Below, piece by piece: positions 33,515-42,658 of a stretch of 60,612 nt of DNA. Position numbers and translations under genes: made by a program. The notes under the pieces are model-generated. The model made no database searches. It saw only the letters and a program-made list of their open reading frames with translations, and was not told the DNA's origin. The stretch is from Actinomycetota bacterium (GTDB lineage: Bacteria > Actinomycetota > Acidimicrobiia > Acidimicrobiales > UBA8592), in NCBI GenBank assembly GCA_902565595.1, contig CACFFD010000004.1:1-60612 (forward strand), in the 5' to 3' direction. Numbering within the stretch: the first letter of the stretch is position 1; each line of letters starts with the position of its first letter.

Positions 33515-35244
33515 GGTGTTTCCTGAGATGGGTGGACGATAACATCGCTATTTGATTTTCCGGCTGGGACCATCGGATACACATTCTCGGAGGCTTCAGT
33601 TCGAAAATCAATAACTACGGGGCGGTCATCGACTTCATTTGCTTCTTCTATGGCAGGCTGGACTTCTTCTGGAGATTCAACCCGTATTCCCACACACCCC
33701 ATTGATTCCGCAAGCATCTTGTAATCCGGTAGATCGGGTTGGAGATGCACCTCACTGTATCTTTCGTCATAGAAGAGTTCTTGCCATTGCCGGACCATGC
33801 CAAGATATCCATTATTAAGGATGGCAATTTTTACTGGAAGATTCTCTATCCGGGCCGTTACCAGTTCTTGATTTGTCATTTGAAAGCAACCATCTCCATC
33901 TATAGCCCAGACCATTCGGTCAGGAACGCCTGCTTTGGCACCGATCGCGGCTGGAACAGCAAAGCCCATCGTTCCTAATCCACCGGAGTTGATCCATGTG
34001 TAGGGATGGTTGAAGTGCCAGAACTGGCTTGCCCACATTTGATGCTGCCCCACTCCAGATGCAACAATTGTGTCATCAGGGGTTAAATCTCGCAGCTGTT
34101 CGATGACATATTGTGGTTTGAGACCTTCTCCCAGTTCCCACTCGTCATATACAAGTGGAAATCGTTCTTTCCATCCGCTAACTGTAGATTTCCATTCACT
34201 ACGGTCTGGATGCTGTCTTGTCTCATGAAGTTGATTGAGTGCGTTCAACAATTCATTGATTGTCTTCCCGACATCACCTTGTATCGCCACGTCGGCAAAG
34301 CGTACTTTGTTGAATTCTGCTGGATCGATATCAGCGTGGATAATTTTTGCATCAGGAGCGAAACCATCAAGTCGACCTGTCACACGGTCATCAAATCTGG
34401 CTCCTAATGTGATGAGCAGGTCAGCTTCTTGTAATGCAGTAACCGCAGTGTAGTTCCCATGCATTCCTGGCATACCGAGGGCAAGAGGATGATCATCTGG
34501 AAATCCGCCTCTGTTCATGAGCGTAGTGACAACATGTATGTCTAACATCTCAGCGAGCTCTCTTAATTGAGAGGCAGCTCGGGCTTTAAGTATCCCTCCC
34601 CCGCTATAAATGATCGGCCTCTCTGATTGGAGAATAAGTTCTGCGGCTTCTCGAATTCTTTCAGGATCTGGATCAATTATGGGGTTATACCCAGGAAGGT
34701 TATGTCCGCTTGGTTCATAATCTTCGAATTGGGAAGCCGGGTTATTTGGATCGACAAGATCTTTCGGGATATCTACGAGAACTGGACCTGGTCGACCTGT
34801 TGTGGCGATATGAAATGCATCGTGAATGACCTGCGGAATTTCTGATGCTTCACTAACTAGAAAATTATGCTTTGTTACAGCCATCGTTATGCCTGTCGTA
34901 TCGCATTCTTGAAAAGCATCTGATCCTATGGCTCCGCTAGCTACTTGGCCGGTAATGCAGACAAGAGGCACCGAATCGAGCATGGCATCAGCTAACGGGG
35001 TGACCATGTTTGTCGCTGCCGGACCGCTCGTAACCATAGCAACTCCGGGTTTACCAGTTGCATGGGCATACCCTTCAGCCATATGCCCCGCCCCCTGTTC
35101 ATGACGGACAAGGATATGACGCATGCTGGAATCAATGAGTGGATCATATGCTGGGAGGATTGCTCCCCCAGGAAGGCCAAAAAGTATCTCTACACCCTCA
35201 GCTTCGAGGCTCTTCATAAGGGCTTTCCCACCATTAGTTTGCAT
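33511..35244 (-). CDS. ilvB: Acetolactate synthase large (catalytic) subunit
   Basis: The thiamine-diphosphate enzyme has 'GLPGGAILPAYDPL' near residue 20, the catalytic Glu in 'RHEQGAGHMAEGYA' near 47 and the ThDP-binding 'AIDGDGCFQMTNQELVTA' near 430, followed by 'ILNNGYLGMVRQWQ'. I prefer the ATG at 35244, with AGGTGAG upstream (577 residues), over a GTG at 35253. It condenses two pyruvates, or pyruvate and 2-ketobutyrate. First gene of ilvB-ilvN-ilvC. The leader contains a long inverted repeat at 35311-35347; I found no branched-chain-rich leader peptide. Confidence 0.96.
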   Translation of the reverse strand: MQTNGGKALMKSLEAEGVEILFGLPGGAILPAYDPLIDSSMRHILVRHEQGAGHMAEGYAHATGKPGVAMVTSGPAATNMVTPLADAMLDSVPLVCITGQVASGAIGSDAFQECDTTGITMAVTKHNFLVSEASEIPQVIHDAFHIATTGRPGPVLVDIPKDLVDPNNPASQFEDYEPSGHNLPGYNPIIDPDPERIREAAELILQSERPIIYSGGGILKARAASQLRELAEMLDIHVVTTLMNRGGFPDDHPLALGMPGMHGNYTAVTALQEADLLITLGARFDDRVTGRLDGFAPDAKIIHADIDPAEFNKVRFADVAIQGDVGKTINELLNALNQLHETRQHPDRSEWKSTVSGWKERFPLVYDEWELGEGLKPQYVIEQLRDLTPDDTIVASGVGQHQMWASQFWHFNHPYTWINSGGLGTMGFAVPAAIGAKAGVPDRMVWAIDGDGCFQMTNQELVTARIENLPVKIAILNNGYLGMVRQWQELFYDERYSEVHLQPDLPDYKMLAESMGCVGIRVESPEEVQPAIEEANEVDDRPVVIDFRTEASENVYPMVPAGKSNSDVIVHPSQETP

Positions 35245-35310
35245 TGCTCTCACCTATCACTGTGATACTTTGACCCTTTAACGCTATCCAGTCTGAATCA
35301 AGTAGAGGCA

Positions 35311-35347
35311 GGAAATTTAGGAAATCAGAGACTTTCTAGAAATTTCC
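35311..35347. promoter_or_regulatory. Long inverted repeat between ilvB and the divergent MFS gene
   Basis: GGAAATTT (35311-35318) and AAATTTCC (35340-35347) are perfect eight-base arms. Inside them GAAA and TTTC pair again, so a 12-pair interrupted stem can form. No T run follows. It may be an operator shared by ilvBNC and the transporter gene, or an ilvB leader RNA structure. Confidence 0.4.
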
Positions 35348-35389
35348 GGTATTCGTGGGAGACTTAGACCTTTCGCATACGCTCGTTAT

Positions 35390-36601
35390 ATGACTTCTAC
35401 GTCAGATCCAGATACCCCCACCGAAGGCAATAGCCAAAAATTACCCAAAGGGTTCGCTTTTGTCGTTTTCGCTAGGTTCGTATCAAATGTGGCTTACAGA
35501 ATGGTATTCCCCTTTCTTCCAACCATTGCCAGAGGTATTGGGGTCTCTACAGCCACACTAGGAACCACTCTTGCCCTCAGGGATCTAGTCGAAATTAGTG
35601 GCCCTGCATTGGGAAAATTGACTGACCGACAAGGAACCAAAAGAGTTATGGTTGCTGCCCTATGTGGTTTAGGAATGGCTGCTTGCCTTCAAGGTACTAG
35701 TAACGGTTTAGTTGTTTTCACGTTCGCCTTGATCGCTATCTCGATCTCGAAAGTTTCTTTTGATGTCGGCTCTAGCACTTGGACTGGAGCATCGGTTCCT
35801 TTCAGCGGTAGATCTAGGGCTATTGGAATAGTAGAAACAACATGGGCCTTTTCCTTTATTGTTGGCATGCCGCTAGCTGCTTTGCTAATACGTTTGGGAA
35901 CTTGGCGTACTCCCTTCATTGCCGTTTCATTACTTTGCTTAATTACCAGTTCAGCACTCTGGGTGTATCTTCCACCAGCAAATTCAAGTAAAGAAATTGC
36001 TTCAGAGTCACAAGAGTGGTCGACGTCCACACGATTTATCCTTATTGCTATGATCGCCCTTGGGACTGGGCACATGATGATGCTTGTTACTTTCGCTACG
36101 TTCCTTGAAGACCAACATGGAGTGTCCACTTCAAGCCTAGGTTTGGTTGCTTTAATTATTGGCGTCGCTGAACTTGTAGGCTCTGGGGGCGTCGCCCTTT
36201 ATGGAGATCGGATCGGGAAAACATCTGTAGCGAAATCAGCATTACTTTTATCTCTCCCTCTCTCTCTTCTCCTGCCTTTGGGGAACTCTACGTTTGGGGT
36301 AGCCCTTTTTATAATTGCGGCTTGGTTTGTGTGCACTGAGTGTGTGATTGTGTCAATGCTTTCTATTTGTACTGAATTGGATGGTAAGGCTCGAGGGAAG
36401 ATGATGGGGTATGTCTACGCTGGTTGGTCTATGGGAAGATTCTTTGGAGCTATCAGTGGCGCACTGCTCTATGAATGGAAAGGAATTAATCCTGTTTCAT
36501 ACGCAATGACGGGAGCTCTGATCATTGGCCTGACGCTGGTAATAATAGGATTTCGTCGTTTTGAGGATTCCCAAGCTCGATATGGAGAGGTTCGTTCATG
36601 A
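35390..36601 (+). CDS. MFS transporter
   Basis: This 403-residue membrane protein has about twelve helices, a short polar N-terminus ('MTSTSDPDTPTEGNSQ') and the MFS loop 'GKLTDRQGTKRVM' near residue 78. 'GKARGKMMGYVYAGWSMGRFFGAISG' near 330 is a second family mark. It probably exports or imports a small molecule by proton coupling; the substrate is unknown. It is divergent from ilvBNC. Its stop overlaps the start of the nucleotidyltransferase gene (ATGA), so the two are coupled, which is an unusual pairing. Confidence 0.85.
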   Translation: MTSTSDPDTPTEGNSQKLPKGFAFVVFARFVSNVAYRMVFPFLPTIARGIGVSTATLGTTLALRDLVEISGPALGKLTDRQGTKRVMVAALCGLGMAACLQGTSNGLVVFTFALIAISISKVSFDVGSSTWTGASVPFSGRSRAIGIVETTWAFSFIVGMPLAALLIRLGTWRTPFIAVSLLCLITSSALWVYLPPANSSKEIASESQEWSTSTRFILIAMIALGTGHMMMLVTFATFLEDQHGVSTSSLGLVALIIGVAELVGSGGVALYGDRIGKTSVAKSALLLSLPLSLLLPLGNSTFGVALFIIAAWFVCTECVIVSMLSICTELDGKARGKMMGYVYAGWSMGRFFGAISGALLYEWKGINPVSYAMTGALIIGLTLVIIGFRRFEDSQARYGEVRS

Positions 36602-37125
36602 AAAGAGGTGTTTATCCAGGTTCATTTAATCCTCCTACTGTCGGGCATGTGGCAATAGTTAAAGCAGCAATACAGCTTCATGAGCTCGATCGCATTGATT
36701 TAGTTGTCTCTGAAGTTGCTTTGGCCAAACCTATGATTGAGAAGCCTTCGCTAGAAGAAAGACTGCAAGTGATTACTTCTTCTTTTGCAGATGTTCCTGA
36801 GGTGAATGTTCTTCGTACTTCATTGCAGCTCATTGCTGACATTGCTCAGGGATATGACGTAGTAGTGATGGGTGCTGATAAGTGGGCACAAATCAACGAT
36901 GTACAGTTCTACGATAGTGAAGCGCATATGCTCCAGTCTCTTTCGAGCCTTCCGACGTTAGCCGTTGCACCAAGAAGTGGAGAGAATGTTGATGAAAGCA
37001 TTCGTTTAGATGTACCTAAATCGATCGCCGAAGTATCTTCGTCCTCAGCCCGGAGAAAAAACTTCGAGTGGATGACAAAAGCCGCACAGGATTTCAGCGC
37101 TAAAAGCGGAGCATGGCAGGCCTGA
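36598..37125 (+). CDS. Nucleotidyltransferase of the cytidylyltransferase-like superfamily
   Basis: The 175-residue protein begins 'MKRGVYPGSFNPPTVGHVAI', with GSFNPP and a TxGH motif, the nucleotide-binding start of NadD/CoaD-type adenylyltransferases. The first His of HxGH is Thr here, as in the CoaD-like group. A C-terminal 'SSSSARR' replaces the ISSTxxR loop. It should join a nucleotide to a small phosphate-containing substrate. It is short for NadD and does not fully match CoaD, so the substrate is uncertain. Translation is coupled to the upstream MFS gene. Confidence 0.78.
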   Translation: MKRGVYPGSFNPPTVGHVAIVKAAIQLHELDRIDLVVSEVALAKPMIEKPSLEERLQVITSSFADVPEVNVLRTSLQLIADIAQGYDVVVMGADKWAQINDVQFYDSEAHMLQSLSSLPTLAVAPRSGENVDESIRLDVPKSIAEVSSSSARRKNFEWMTKAAQDFSAKSGAWQA

Positions 37126-37266
37126 ACCCATATGAAGAAATAATGTCTGAACATTTGTACGTAACATGGTCGCTCATTATTGTCAGTTGGGTTAGCTAAA
37201 GTAGATAGCAAATTACTTGCGATCCAATTCGGACGAAAACTGAAAAGAAGCTGAGGTTTAAAATCT

Positions 37267-38967
37267 ATGAATGAACAACCTGTCCAGATGAATATCCACT
37301 CGTCACGGATTACTCAGCCCAAGAGCCAGGGAGCCTCTCAAGCGATGCTCTTAGCCACCGGTTTGAGTCAGTCAGATCTGGATAAACCTCAGATCGGCAT
37401 CGCAGCATGCTGGTACGAAGGAAACCCTTGCAATATGCATCTTGACGGCCTTGGCGTTCACGTGAAGCAAGGGGTAGTTGACTCAGGTCTCGTCGGGATG
37501 CGATTCAACACAATTGGTGTCTCCGATGGTATGTCTATGGGAACTGATGGTATGTCATATTCACTGCAAAGCCGAGATTTGATCGCCGATTCAATCGAAA
37601 CGGTTATGGCAGCCCAGTGGTACGACGGCCTTGTCACCTTGCCTGGGTGTGATAAAAACATGCCGGGCTGCATCATTGCGATGGGTCGCCTAGATCGTCC
37701 AGCAATCATGGTCTATGGCGGCACAATCCGAGCAGGCTGTGGCACCATTGGGGGTGTCGAAGAGAAACTTGACGTTGTATCGGCCTTTCAGAGTTATGGC
37801 CAATTTCTAGCAGGGGCGATTACAGAAGAAGAACGCCAGACGATTGTGTCGTGCGCTATTCCAGGAGCTGGAGCTTGCGGGGGGATGTACACCGCAAATA
37901 CGATGGCGACAGCCATAGAAGCAATGGGCCTGAGCCTGCCGTATTCGTCATGCACCCCAGCTGAGGATCCGGCAAAAATCCAAGAGTGCGTTACTGCTGG
38001 CGCAATGATGGAAATGCTACTGTCGGAAGGATTGACGCCACGACGGATTGTCACTCGCGAGTCACTCGAGAATGCAATGGTTGTGACTATGGCACTTGGC
38101 GGGTCAACTAACGCTGTATTGCATATGATCGCGATGGCCCGTGCATTCGAGCTCGAGTTGAACCTTGACGATTGGCTCGCAACGAGTTCGCGAGTACCGC
38201 TGCTCGCTGATCTGAAACCGTCAGGACGGTATGTGATGGAAGACCTCCATGATGTTGGTGGTGTTCCTGGTGTGATGCGTTACCTGCTCGACGAGGGCAT
38301 GCTCGACGGCGACCAGATGACGGTTACCGGCAAAACGTTGGGCGAAAACCTGTCCGAGGTTCCACACCTCCTAAAGGATCAAGACGTTCTTGCTTCGCTC
38401 GAGGACGCAGTGAAGTCGAGAGGCCATATTTCAATCCTGCATGGAAACCTTGCGCCTGGAGGCTCGGTAGGAAAGATCACTGGGAAACAAGGCCTACTTT
38501 TTACAGGGCCAGCGCGCGTGTTTGACTCTGAAGAAGACATGATTGCGGGACTCGAAGAAGGTCGGATCCAGTCAGGCGATGTAATTGTGATTCGTTATGA
38601 AGGCCCCAAGGGTGGACCAGGAATGCCTGAGATGCTGACACCCACTAGTGCGCTTGCAGGAGCAGGCTTCATCGACGATGTGGCCTTGATCACTGACGGA
38701 CGCTTCTCAGGTGGAAGCCACGGTTTTATTGTAGGACATGTTGTTCCCGAGGCACAGGAAGGCGGCCCAATCGCACTGGTCCGTGACGGGGATGTCATAA
38801 CGATCGACGACGAAAGCCATGAGATAACATTGGAGATCAGTGACAACGAGCTCTCTGCCCGTGCGGAACAATGGGAGGCGCCACCATTCAAGGCCACATC
38901 AGGCACGCTGTGGAAGTACATCCGCCTCGTCGAAGACGCATCCAACGGTTGCGTTACCGACGGTTGA
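37267..38967 (+). CDS. ilvD: Dihydroxy-acid dehydratase
   Basis: The 566-residue enzyme shows the iron-sulfur and metal ligands Cys55 ('EGNPCNMH'), Asp87 ('VSDGMSMG') and Cys128 with Lys130 ('GCDKNMPGC'), plus '[20 protein letters not shown]' toward the C-terminus. It makes the 2-keto acids of Val/Leu/Ile from dihydroxy acids. It is on the other strand from ilvBNC, about 2 kb away. Line samples give about 48-58% GC inside this gene against about 42% in ilvB and the nucleotidyltransferase, with many C- or G-ending codons (CTCGAC, GGCGAC). It may have come from a higher-GC relative. Confidence 0.97.
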   Translation: MNEQPVQMNIHSSRITQPKSQGASQAMLLATGLSQSDLDKPQIGIAACWYEGNPCNMHLDGLGVHVKQGVVDSGLVGMRFNTIGVSDGMSMGTDGMSYSLQSRDLIADSIETVMAAQWYDGLVTLPGCDKNMPGCIIAMGRLDRPAIMVYGGTIRAGCGTIGGVEEKLDVVSAFQSYGQFLAGAITEEERQTIVSCAIPGAGACGGMYTANTMATAIEAMGLSLPYSSCTPAEDPAKIQECVTAGAMMEMLLSEGLTPRRIVTRESLENAMVVTMALGGSTNAVLHMIAMARAFELELNLDDWLATSSRVPLLADLKPSGRYVMEDLHDVGGVPGVMRYLLDEGMLDGDQMTVTGKTLGENLSEVPHLLKDQDVLASLEDAVKSRGHISILHGNLAPGGSVGKITGKQGLLFTGPARVFDSEEDMIAGLEEGRIQSGDVIVIRYEGPKGGPGMPEMLTPTSALAGAGFIDDVALITDGRFSGGSHGFIVGHVVPEAQEGGPIALVRDGDVITIDDESHEITLEISDNELSARAEQWEAPPFKATSGTLWKYIRLVEDASNGCVTDG

Positions 38968-39057
38968 ACAGGTTCGTTTTTCCCTGAATCCGAAGAGTCA
39001 CCGCCAAATATCGTTGTCGCTAAGGCCACTCTGAAATTTGCGATGTAAGCTACGCCA

Positions 39058-40026
39058 ATGCGCCTGAAAACTTTGTTTAAGGTTTTTGTTATTGCCCCTG
39101 CTCTTTCAGCTTTGGCTGTAATGATCTTGGAACGTTTGACGTTGAGAAAGATCGATACTGTGCAAAAGCCTCCCAATTGGGAAACACCTCGCTGGCCCAA
39201 AGGACATGCAACCACTGTACGTACAGATGATGGAGCTGAATTGGTTGTGGAAATCACTGGCACGCTCACTGGACCAGTAATAGTTCTCATCCACGGATTA
39301 TCTGCCGATCACCATTGCTTTGGACCTATAGCTCAAAGTTTGATTGACGAAGGCTGCTGTGTTGTTGGAGTAAATCAACGTGGACACGGGGGGTCAACTG
39401 TAGGTTCTGCCGGATTTGGACCGGAACGCCAAGGACTTGACCTAGGTGAGGTTCTGCACGCATTGGATCTCCATGACGTGCACCTAGTTGGACATTCGAT
39501 GGGAGGAATTGCTGCTATGTCGCTGCTTACGATGGGACCTTCATCGGCTGGGAAAAGAGTAGCCTCCTTAACACTGCTTTCAACTCTTGCAGATACAAGC
39601 GGAAAAATCCGACAGTTCTTCCTCGGCTTATCGAACCAAGTCTGGTACCAGAGATTGATAGATCATCCAGTTCACGGCCCTGCGCTAGCAAGATTTGCCT
39701 TATTCGGGAGGACTCCTTCTCGAGAAATGGTCAATGACGCCCTCGAACTTGGACAGCGTTGCCCCACCCCACACCGTATTGATGCTTCACTCGGTTTGCT
39801 TCAGTACGATATTCGAGGCTTACTTCCTCTTATCGACTCACCGACGACTGTTATCTGTGGTGCGAACGATCTTTTAACTACCCATAGTGAAAATCAAAGA
39901 ATAGCTGATTTAATTCCTTCCGCTGAGATGATCACGGTTACACAGGTCGGCCATATGTTTATATGGGAGAGTCCCGAGGAGATTACTGAAGCCATTCTTC
40001 AGAATGTTCATACGGTGACCGGCTAG
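39058..40026 (+). CDS. Membrane-anchored alpha/beta hydrolase
   Basis: The 322-residue protein has an N-terminal hydrophobic segment (about 5-25), then an alpha/beta hydrolase fold with the oxyanion region 'LIHGLSADHHCF' near residue 77 and the nucleophile Ser147 in 'GHSMGG'. The acid is probably the Asp of 'CGANDLLTT', and the His lies in 'VGHMFIWESPEE'. It probably cleaves an ester or lipid at the membrane; the substrate is unknown. Its stop shares a CTAG with the stop of the convergent gene (overlap 40023-40026). Confidence 0.85.
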   Translation: MRLKTLFKVFVIAPALSALAVMILERLTLRKIDTVQKPPNWETPRWPKGHATTVRTDDGAELVVEITGTLTGPVIVLIHGLSADHHCFGPIAQSLIDEGCCVVGVNQRGHGGSTVGSAGFGPERQGLDLGEVLHALDLHDVHLVGHSMGGIAAMSLLTMGPSSAGKRVASLTLLSTLADTSGKIRQFFLGLSNQVWYQRLIDHPVHGPALARFALFGRTPSREMVNDALELGQRCPTPHRIDASLGLLQYDIRGLLPLIDSPTTVICGANDLLTTHSENQRIADLIPSAEMITVTQVGHMFIWESPEEITEAILQNVHTVTG

Positions 40027-40847
40027 CTGGGAGGGCTAGTGGAAGCGGCTATGTTATCCAATGATGTTCGCACAATCAGTGTGTACGAATCTGCGATAGC
40101 TTTTTCTCGGTGCTTTTTTTGCGCTTCGAGTCTGTTGGGGTCATTTACAACTTCCATGAAAGCTGCTTTGCTCGGGAACGTATTGAAACGGACTTGATCC
40201 CATTTCCTTCCATCACCAACTATGGTTCCTTCTACGCCAAACCATCCAGAGATTCGTAAACCGTTTTTAAGAGCTACCTCCGCAGCTGTTTCTTGGTATT
40301 TCTCCATATCTTGGGGGGTTTCGTCCATTTTGGCGCCTAACCCAAACTTGAGGACATGCAATACAGCAATCGGGCCATCTTTTTCGGATGGCGGGTATGG
40401 GACGTCTTCCCAATCTGTTTCCGATATATCTGTAGCTGGAAGATCTACAGGTAAGCACCCCATAACTATTGTTTCTTGCATACCTGCTTCCTTATGCACA
40501 TGCTTTTCTTTGAAGTCTTCGCGCTGTTGCATATCGATGAACGACCGTCGCGTTGGATACTTGACTACTGCAATTCTGTCCCAGTCTCGCTCGTCTCCCA
40601 AGAGTTTTATTTCAACATCGCCAACGTAGACGATTTCTGCTCCGATGGCTGCAAGAGGTTCGATTGGTGTATAGAGATTATCCGCTTCACGGCCCGATAT
40701 TTCCAGTGAAGAACTGTCTGCATATTGTGCAACGTCATGATATTTCATGAGATTAACCATCCAAATTGGCCCATCCTCATCAGGTTGTGTGGTAGCAAGT
40801 CGCAAACCATACTCGTGATCTATTTGACCGTATTTAGGCCCTGCCAT
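40023..40847 (-). CDS. Tandem DUF1330-like (dimeric alpha/beta barrel) protein
   Basis: The 274-residue protein appears to hold two related halves. The first is 'GPIWMVNLMKYHDVAQYAD...DWDRIAVVKYPTRRSFIDMQ' (about 25-110). The second is 'GPIAVLHVLKFG...KWDQVRFNTFPSKAAFMEVVND' (about 158-250). Both follow the DUF1330/EthD-type dimeric ferredoxin-fold pattern, so one chain could form the barrel that normally needs a dimer. Function is unknown; such proteins often act as small degradation or isomerase enzymes. It overlaps the dehalogenase stop (TAATG) and is the last gene of the sulfatase operon. Confidence 0.72.
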   Translation of the reverse strand: MAGPKYGQIDHEYGLRLATTQPDEDGPIWMVNLMKYHDVAQYADSSSLEISGREADNLYTPIEPLAAIGAEIVYVGDVEIKLLGDERDWDRIAVVKYPTRRSFIDMQQREDFKEKHVHKEAGMQETIVMGCLPVDLPATDISETDWEDVPYPPSEKDGPIAVLHVLKFGLGAKMDETPQDMEKYQETAAEVALKNGLRISGWFGVEGTIVGDGRKWDQVRFNTFPSKAAFMEVVNDPNRLEAQKKHREKAIADSYTLIVRTSLDNIAASTSPPS

Positions 40848-41776
40848 TACCTTTCTCCTTTTTCTGGTGATGTGCTGGCTATAAAGTCATTCATTATCGT
40901 TGCAAGTTCCTTGCTTTTATCTTCCTGGAGGAAATGCCCAGCATTTTCTATAGTGACATGGTTCCGTCCTTGGGTCCCAGGTACTTTTGCGTAAAATGGG
41001 GCGTCTCCGCCTTTGGTGACTGGGTCGCTATCACTGAATGCAAGAAGAAATGGCTTTTCATATTCACTGAGTACTTCCCAAGCAGCAATATTGTCTTGAC
41101 TAGCAGGGTCGTCGATACTTGTTGGAACCAACGACGGGAATATTCTTGCTCCTGCTTTGTATTCATCTGTGGGAAATGGTGCGTCATATGCTTGGATTTC
41201 ATCTTCTGTGAGGTCCCTGATGCAGGCGCTATTGATGAGCTTTCCTATTGGGAATTCCGGAGCTGTTTGTGAAAATTTCTGCCAGGCAAGGAAGGCCTCA
41301 GTCGCTTCTCCCTTACCTGTTGGAAGTCCAGTGTTGCCGATAACGACACGGTCGTACCGGTCTGGTTTTTGTGCTATCAGGCGTAATCCGATTAGACCAC
41401 CCCAGTCCTGCCCAAAGAATGTAATGGAGCTCAGGTCTAAATGGTCGAAGATTAGCTCCCTCATCCATTCAACATGCCTTGCGTAAGAGTAATCAGTTTG
41501 TTCAAGTGGCTTGTCGCTTTTGCCGAAACCAACTAAGTCCGGCACGATAACTCGATGGCCCTCTTCGACGAGGACAGGAATCATGTGCCGGTATAGGTAA
41601 CTCCATGATGGTTCGCCATGAAGCAGGAGAACGGGGTTAGCGCCTGCCGGCCCTTCATCAAGGTAGTGCACTCGAAGAGTCCCGCCATCTTGGTCATTTA
41701 TTTCCTGATAGTTCGGTTTAAATCCGTAATCAACTACATTCACAAACTGGGTATCTGGAGTTCGAATAGTATCCAT
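40847..41776 (-). CDS. Haloalkane dehalogenase, subfamily I (DhlA-like)
   Basis: The 309-residue alpha/beta hydrolase has 'LLHGEPSWSYLYRHMIPVL' near residue 51, the nucleophile Asp124 and halide-binding Trp125 in 'GQDWGG', 'VPDLVGFGKSDKP' near 77 and the catalytic His in 'NAGHFLQED' near the end. Asp in place of Ser, and this combination, are the marks of haloalkane dehalogenases, which hydrolyse C-halogen bonds to alcohol and halide. The acid Asp is likely in 'FSDSDPVT'. It lies between an MBL hydrolase and a DUF1330-like gene, so the natural substrate may be a marine organohalogen. Epoxide hydrolase is less likely. Confidence 0.83.
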   Translation of the reverse strand: MDTIRTPDTQFVNVVDYGFKPNYQEINDQDGGTLRVHYLDEGPAGANPVLLLHGEPSWSYLYRHMIPVLVEEGHRVIVPDLVGFGKSDKPLEQTDYSYARHVEWMRELIFDHLDLSSITFFGQDWGGLIGLRLIAQKPDRYDRVVIGNTGLPTGKGEATEAFLAWQKFSQTAPEFPIGKLINSACIRDLTEDEIQAYDAPFPTDEYKAGARIFPSLVPTSIDDPASQDNIAAWEVLSEYEKPFLLAFSDSDPVTKGGDAPFYAKVPGTQGRNHVTIENAGHFLQEDKSKELATIMNDFIASTSPEKGER

Positions 41777-41800
41777 TGTTGTCCTTTCGTTATCTGACTA

Positions 41801-42649
41801 TTAAAGAGAAATTTTTAGCAAATCATCGCCGATCTCAACTTTTCCGGAGAAGTATTCAGCAGCTCTGTCACGCCACTGCTGCACTACTAACTCATGGAAC
41901 TCATTTTCTGCTGGGGGGATTCCTGGCACGTAGTGAGTCAGAATTAACGTTTCCATTCCTGCTCTTTGAGCAGTTTCCGCTGCTTCTTCTACAGATGAGT
42001 GATAGTTCAAAATATCTTTAGCTCTTTGCAGCGGAAGTGTTTCAATAATGTCTTTTCTTATCGCTGTATGAACTAGCGCTTTCGCGCCGTTGCAAAGTTG
42101 ATCTAGGTCAGTACATGGGATCGTGTCTCCTGCGACGACAACAGAACTTTCTTGGTAGTCAAACCGGAAGGCGATTGTTGGGTCAACCGGTCGATGATCC
42201 GTGGGGGCGGTAGAAATACTCACCGCAGTCGATAAGTCCAATGATCCTTTGGTGATTTCTGTGACTTCTACCTGAGGAGGTTCATTAAGATCATCATGGT
42301 GAGCGAGTCTGTACCCGATATCAAGATCCAGAAAGTGCAGGATTCTGGCTACGGTTTCCTTTGTCCCCTCAGGACCTACAATTCTCAGAGGCTTAGGATC
42401 ATCCATATTGAGAGCCCAAGAGGATGTGATCACATCATTTAAATCTGTTATATGGTCGCTGTGAAGATGAGTTAGCAGTACTGCGGTGAGCATGGTTGGA
42501 GCGCATCCTGCACCGGCAAGACGCATAAGCACTCCCCGCCCAGCATCAACTAAGTAGTTCTCATCGCCCGCCTGCACCAGCGTTGAAGGCCCAGCCCTGT
42601 GTGGGTCAGGTATCGGAGAACCTGTCCCTAGTAAAGTAACGTCGATCAT
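41801..42649 (-). CDS. Metallo-beta-lactamase-fold hydrolase, RNase Z/AtsA-like
   Basis: The 282-residue protein begins 'MIDVTLLGTGSPIPDPHRAGPS' and has the metal-binding 'THLHSDHI' near residue 60, 'VVAGDT' near 175 and a final His in 'LTHYVPG' near 240. This belongs to the RNase Z-like MBL group, which includes type III (MBL-fold) alkyl/aryl sulfatases such as Pseudomonas carrageenovora AtsA. The arylsulfatase gene lies nine bases upstream, so a sulfatase or phosphodiesterase role is more likely than tRNA processing. It is co-transcribed with the dehalogenase. Confidence 0.8.
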   Translation of the reverse strand: MIDVTLLGTGSPIPDPHRAGPSTLVQAGDENYLVDAGRGVLMRLAGAGCAPTMLTAVLLTHLHSDHITDLNDVITSSWALNMDDPKPLRIVGPEGTKETVARILHFLDLDIGYRLAHHDDLNEPPQVEVTEITKGSLDLSTAVSISTAPTDHRPVDPTIAFRFDYQESSVVVAGDTIPCTDLDQLCNGAKALVHTAIRKDIIETLPLQRAKDILNYHSSVEEAAETAQRAGMETLILTHYVPGIPPAENEFHELVVQQWRDRAAEYFSGKVEIGDDLLKISL

Positions 42650-42658
42650 TTTGGCCCC

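Noticed and set aside
35390-37125. The MFS and nucleotidyltransferase pair as a defence or nucleotide-signalling system.
   Set aside because: The nucleotidyltransferase has the GSFNPP/TxGH signature of NadD/CoaD-type metabolic enzymes and not of cyclic-nucleotide synthases.
37143-37199. An 18-residue hydrophobic reading frame ('MSEHLYVTWSLIIVSWVS') between the nucleotidyltransferase gene and ilvD.
   Set aside because: It starts somewhat like a CcmD-type small protein, but it is too short, has no clear ribosome site and no cytochrome c maturation genes nearby.
40023-40026. Two convergent genes share the CTAG bases as both stop codons.
   Set aside because: It is neat but common in compact genomes, and nothing suggests a function.
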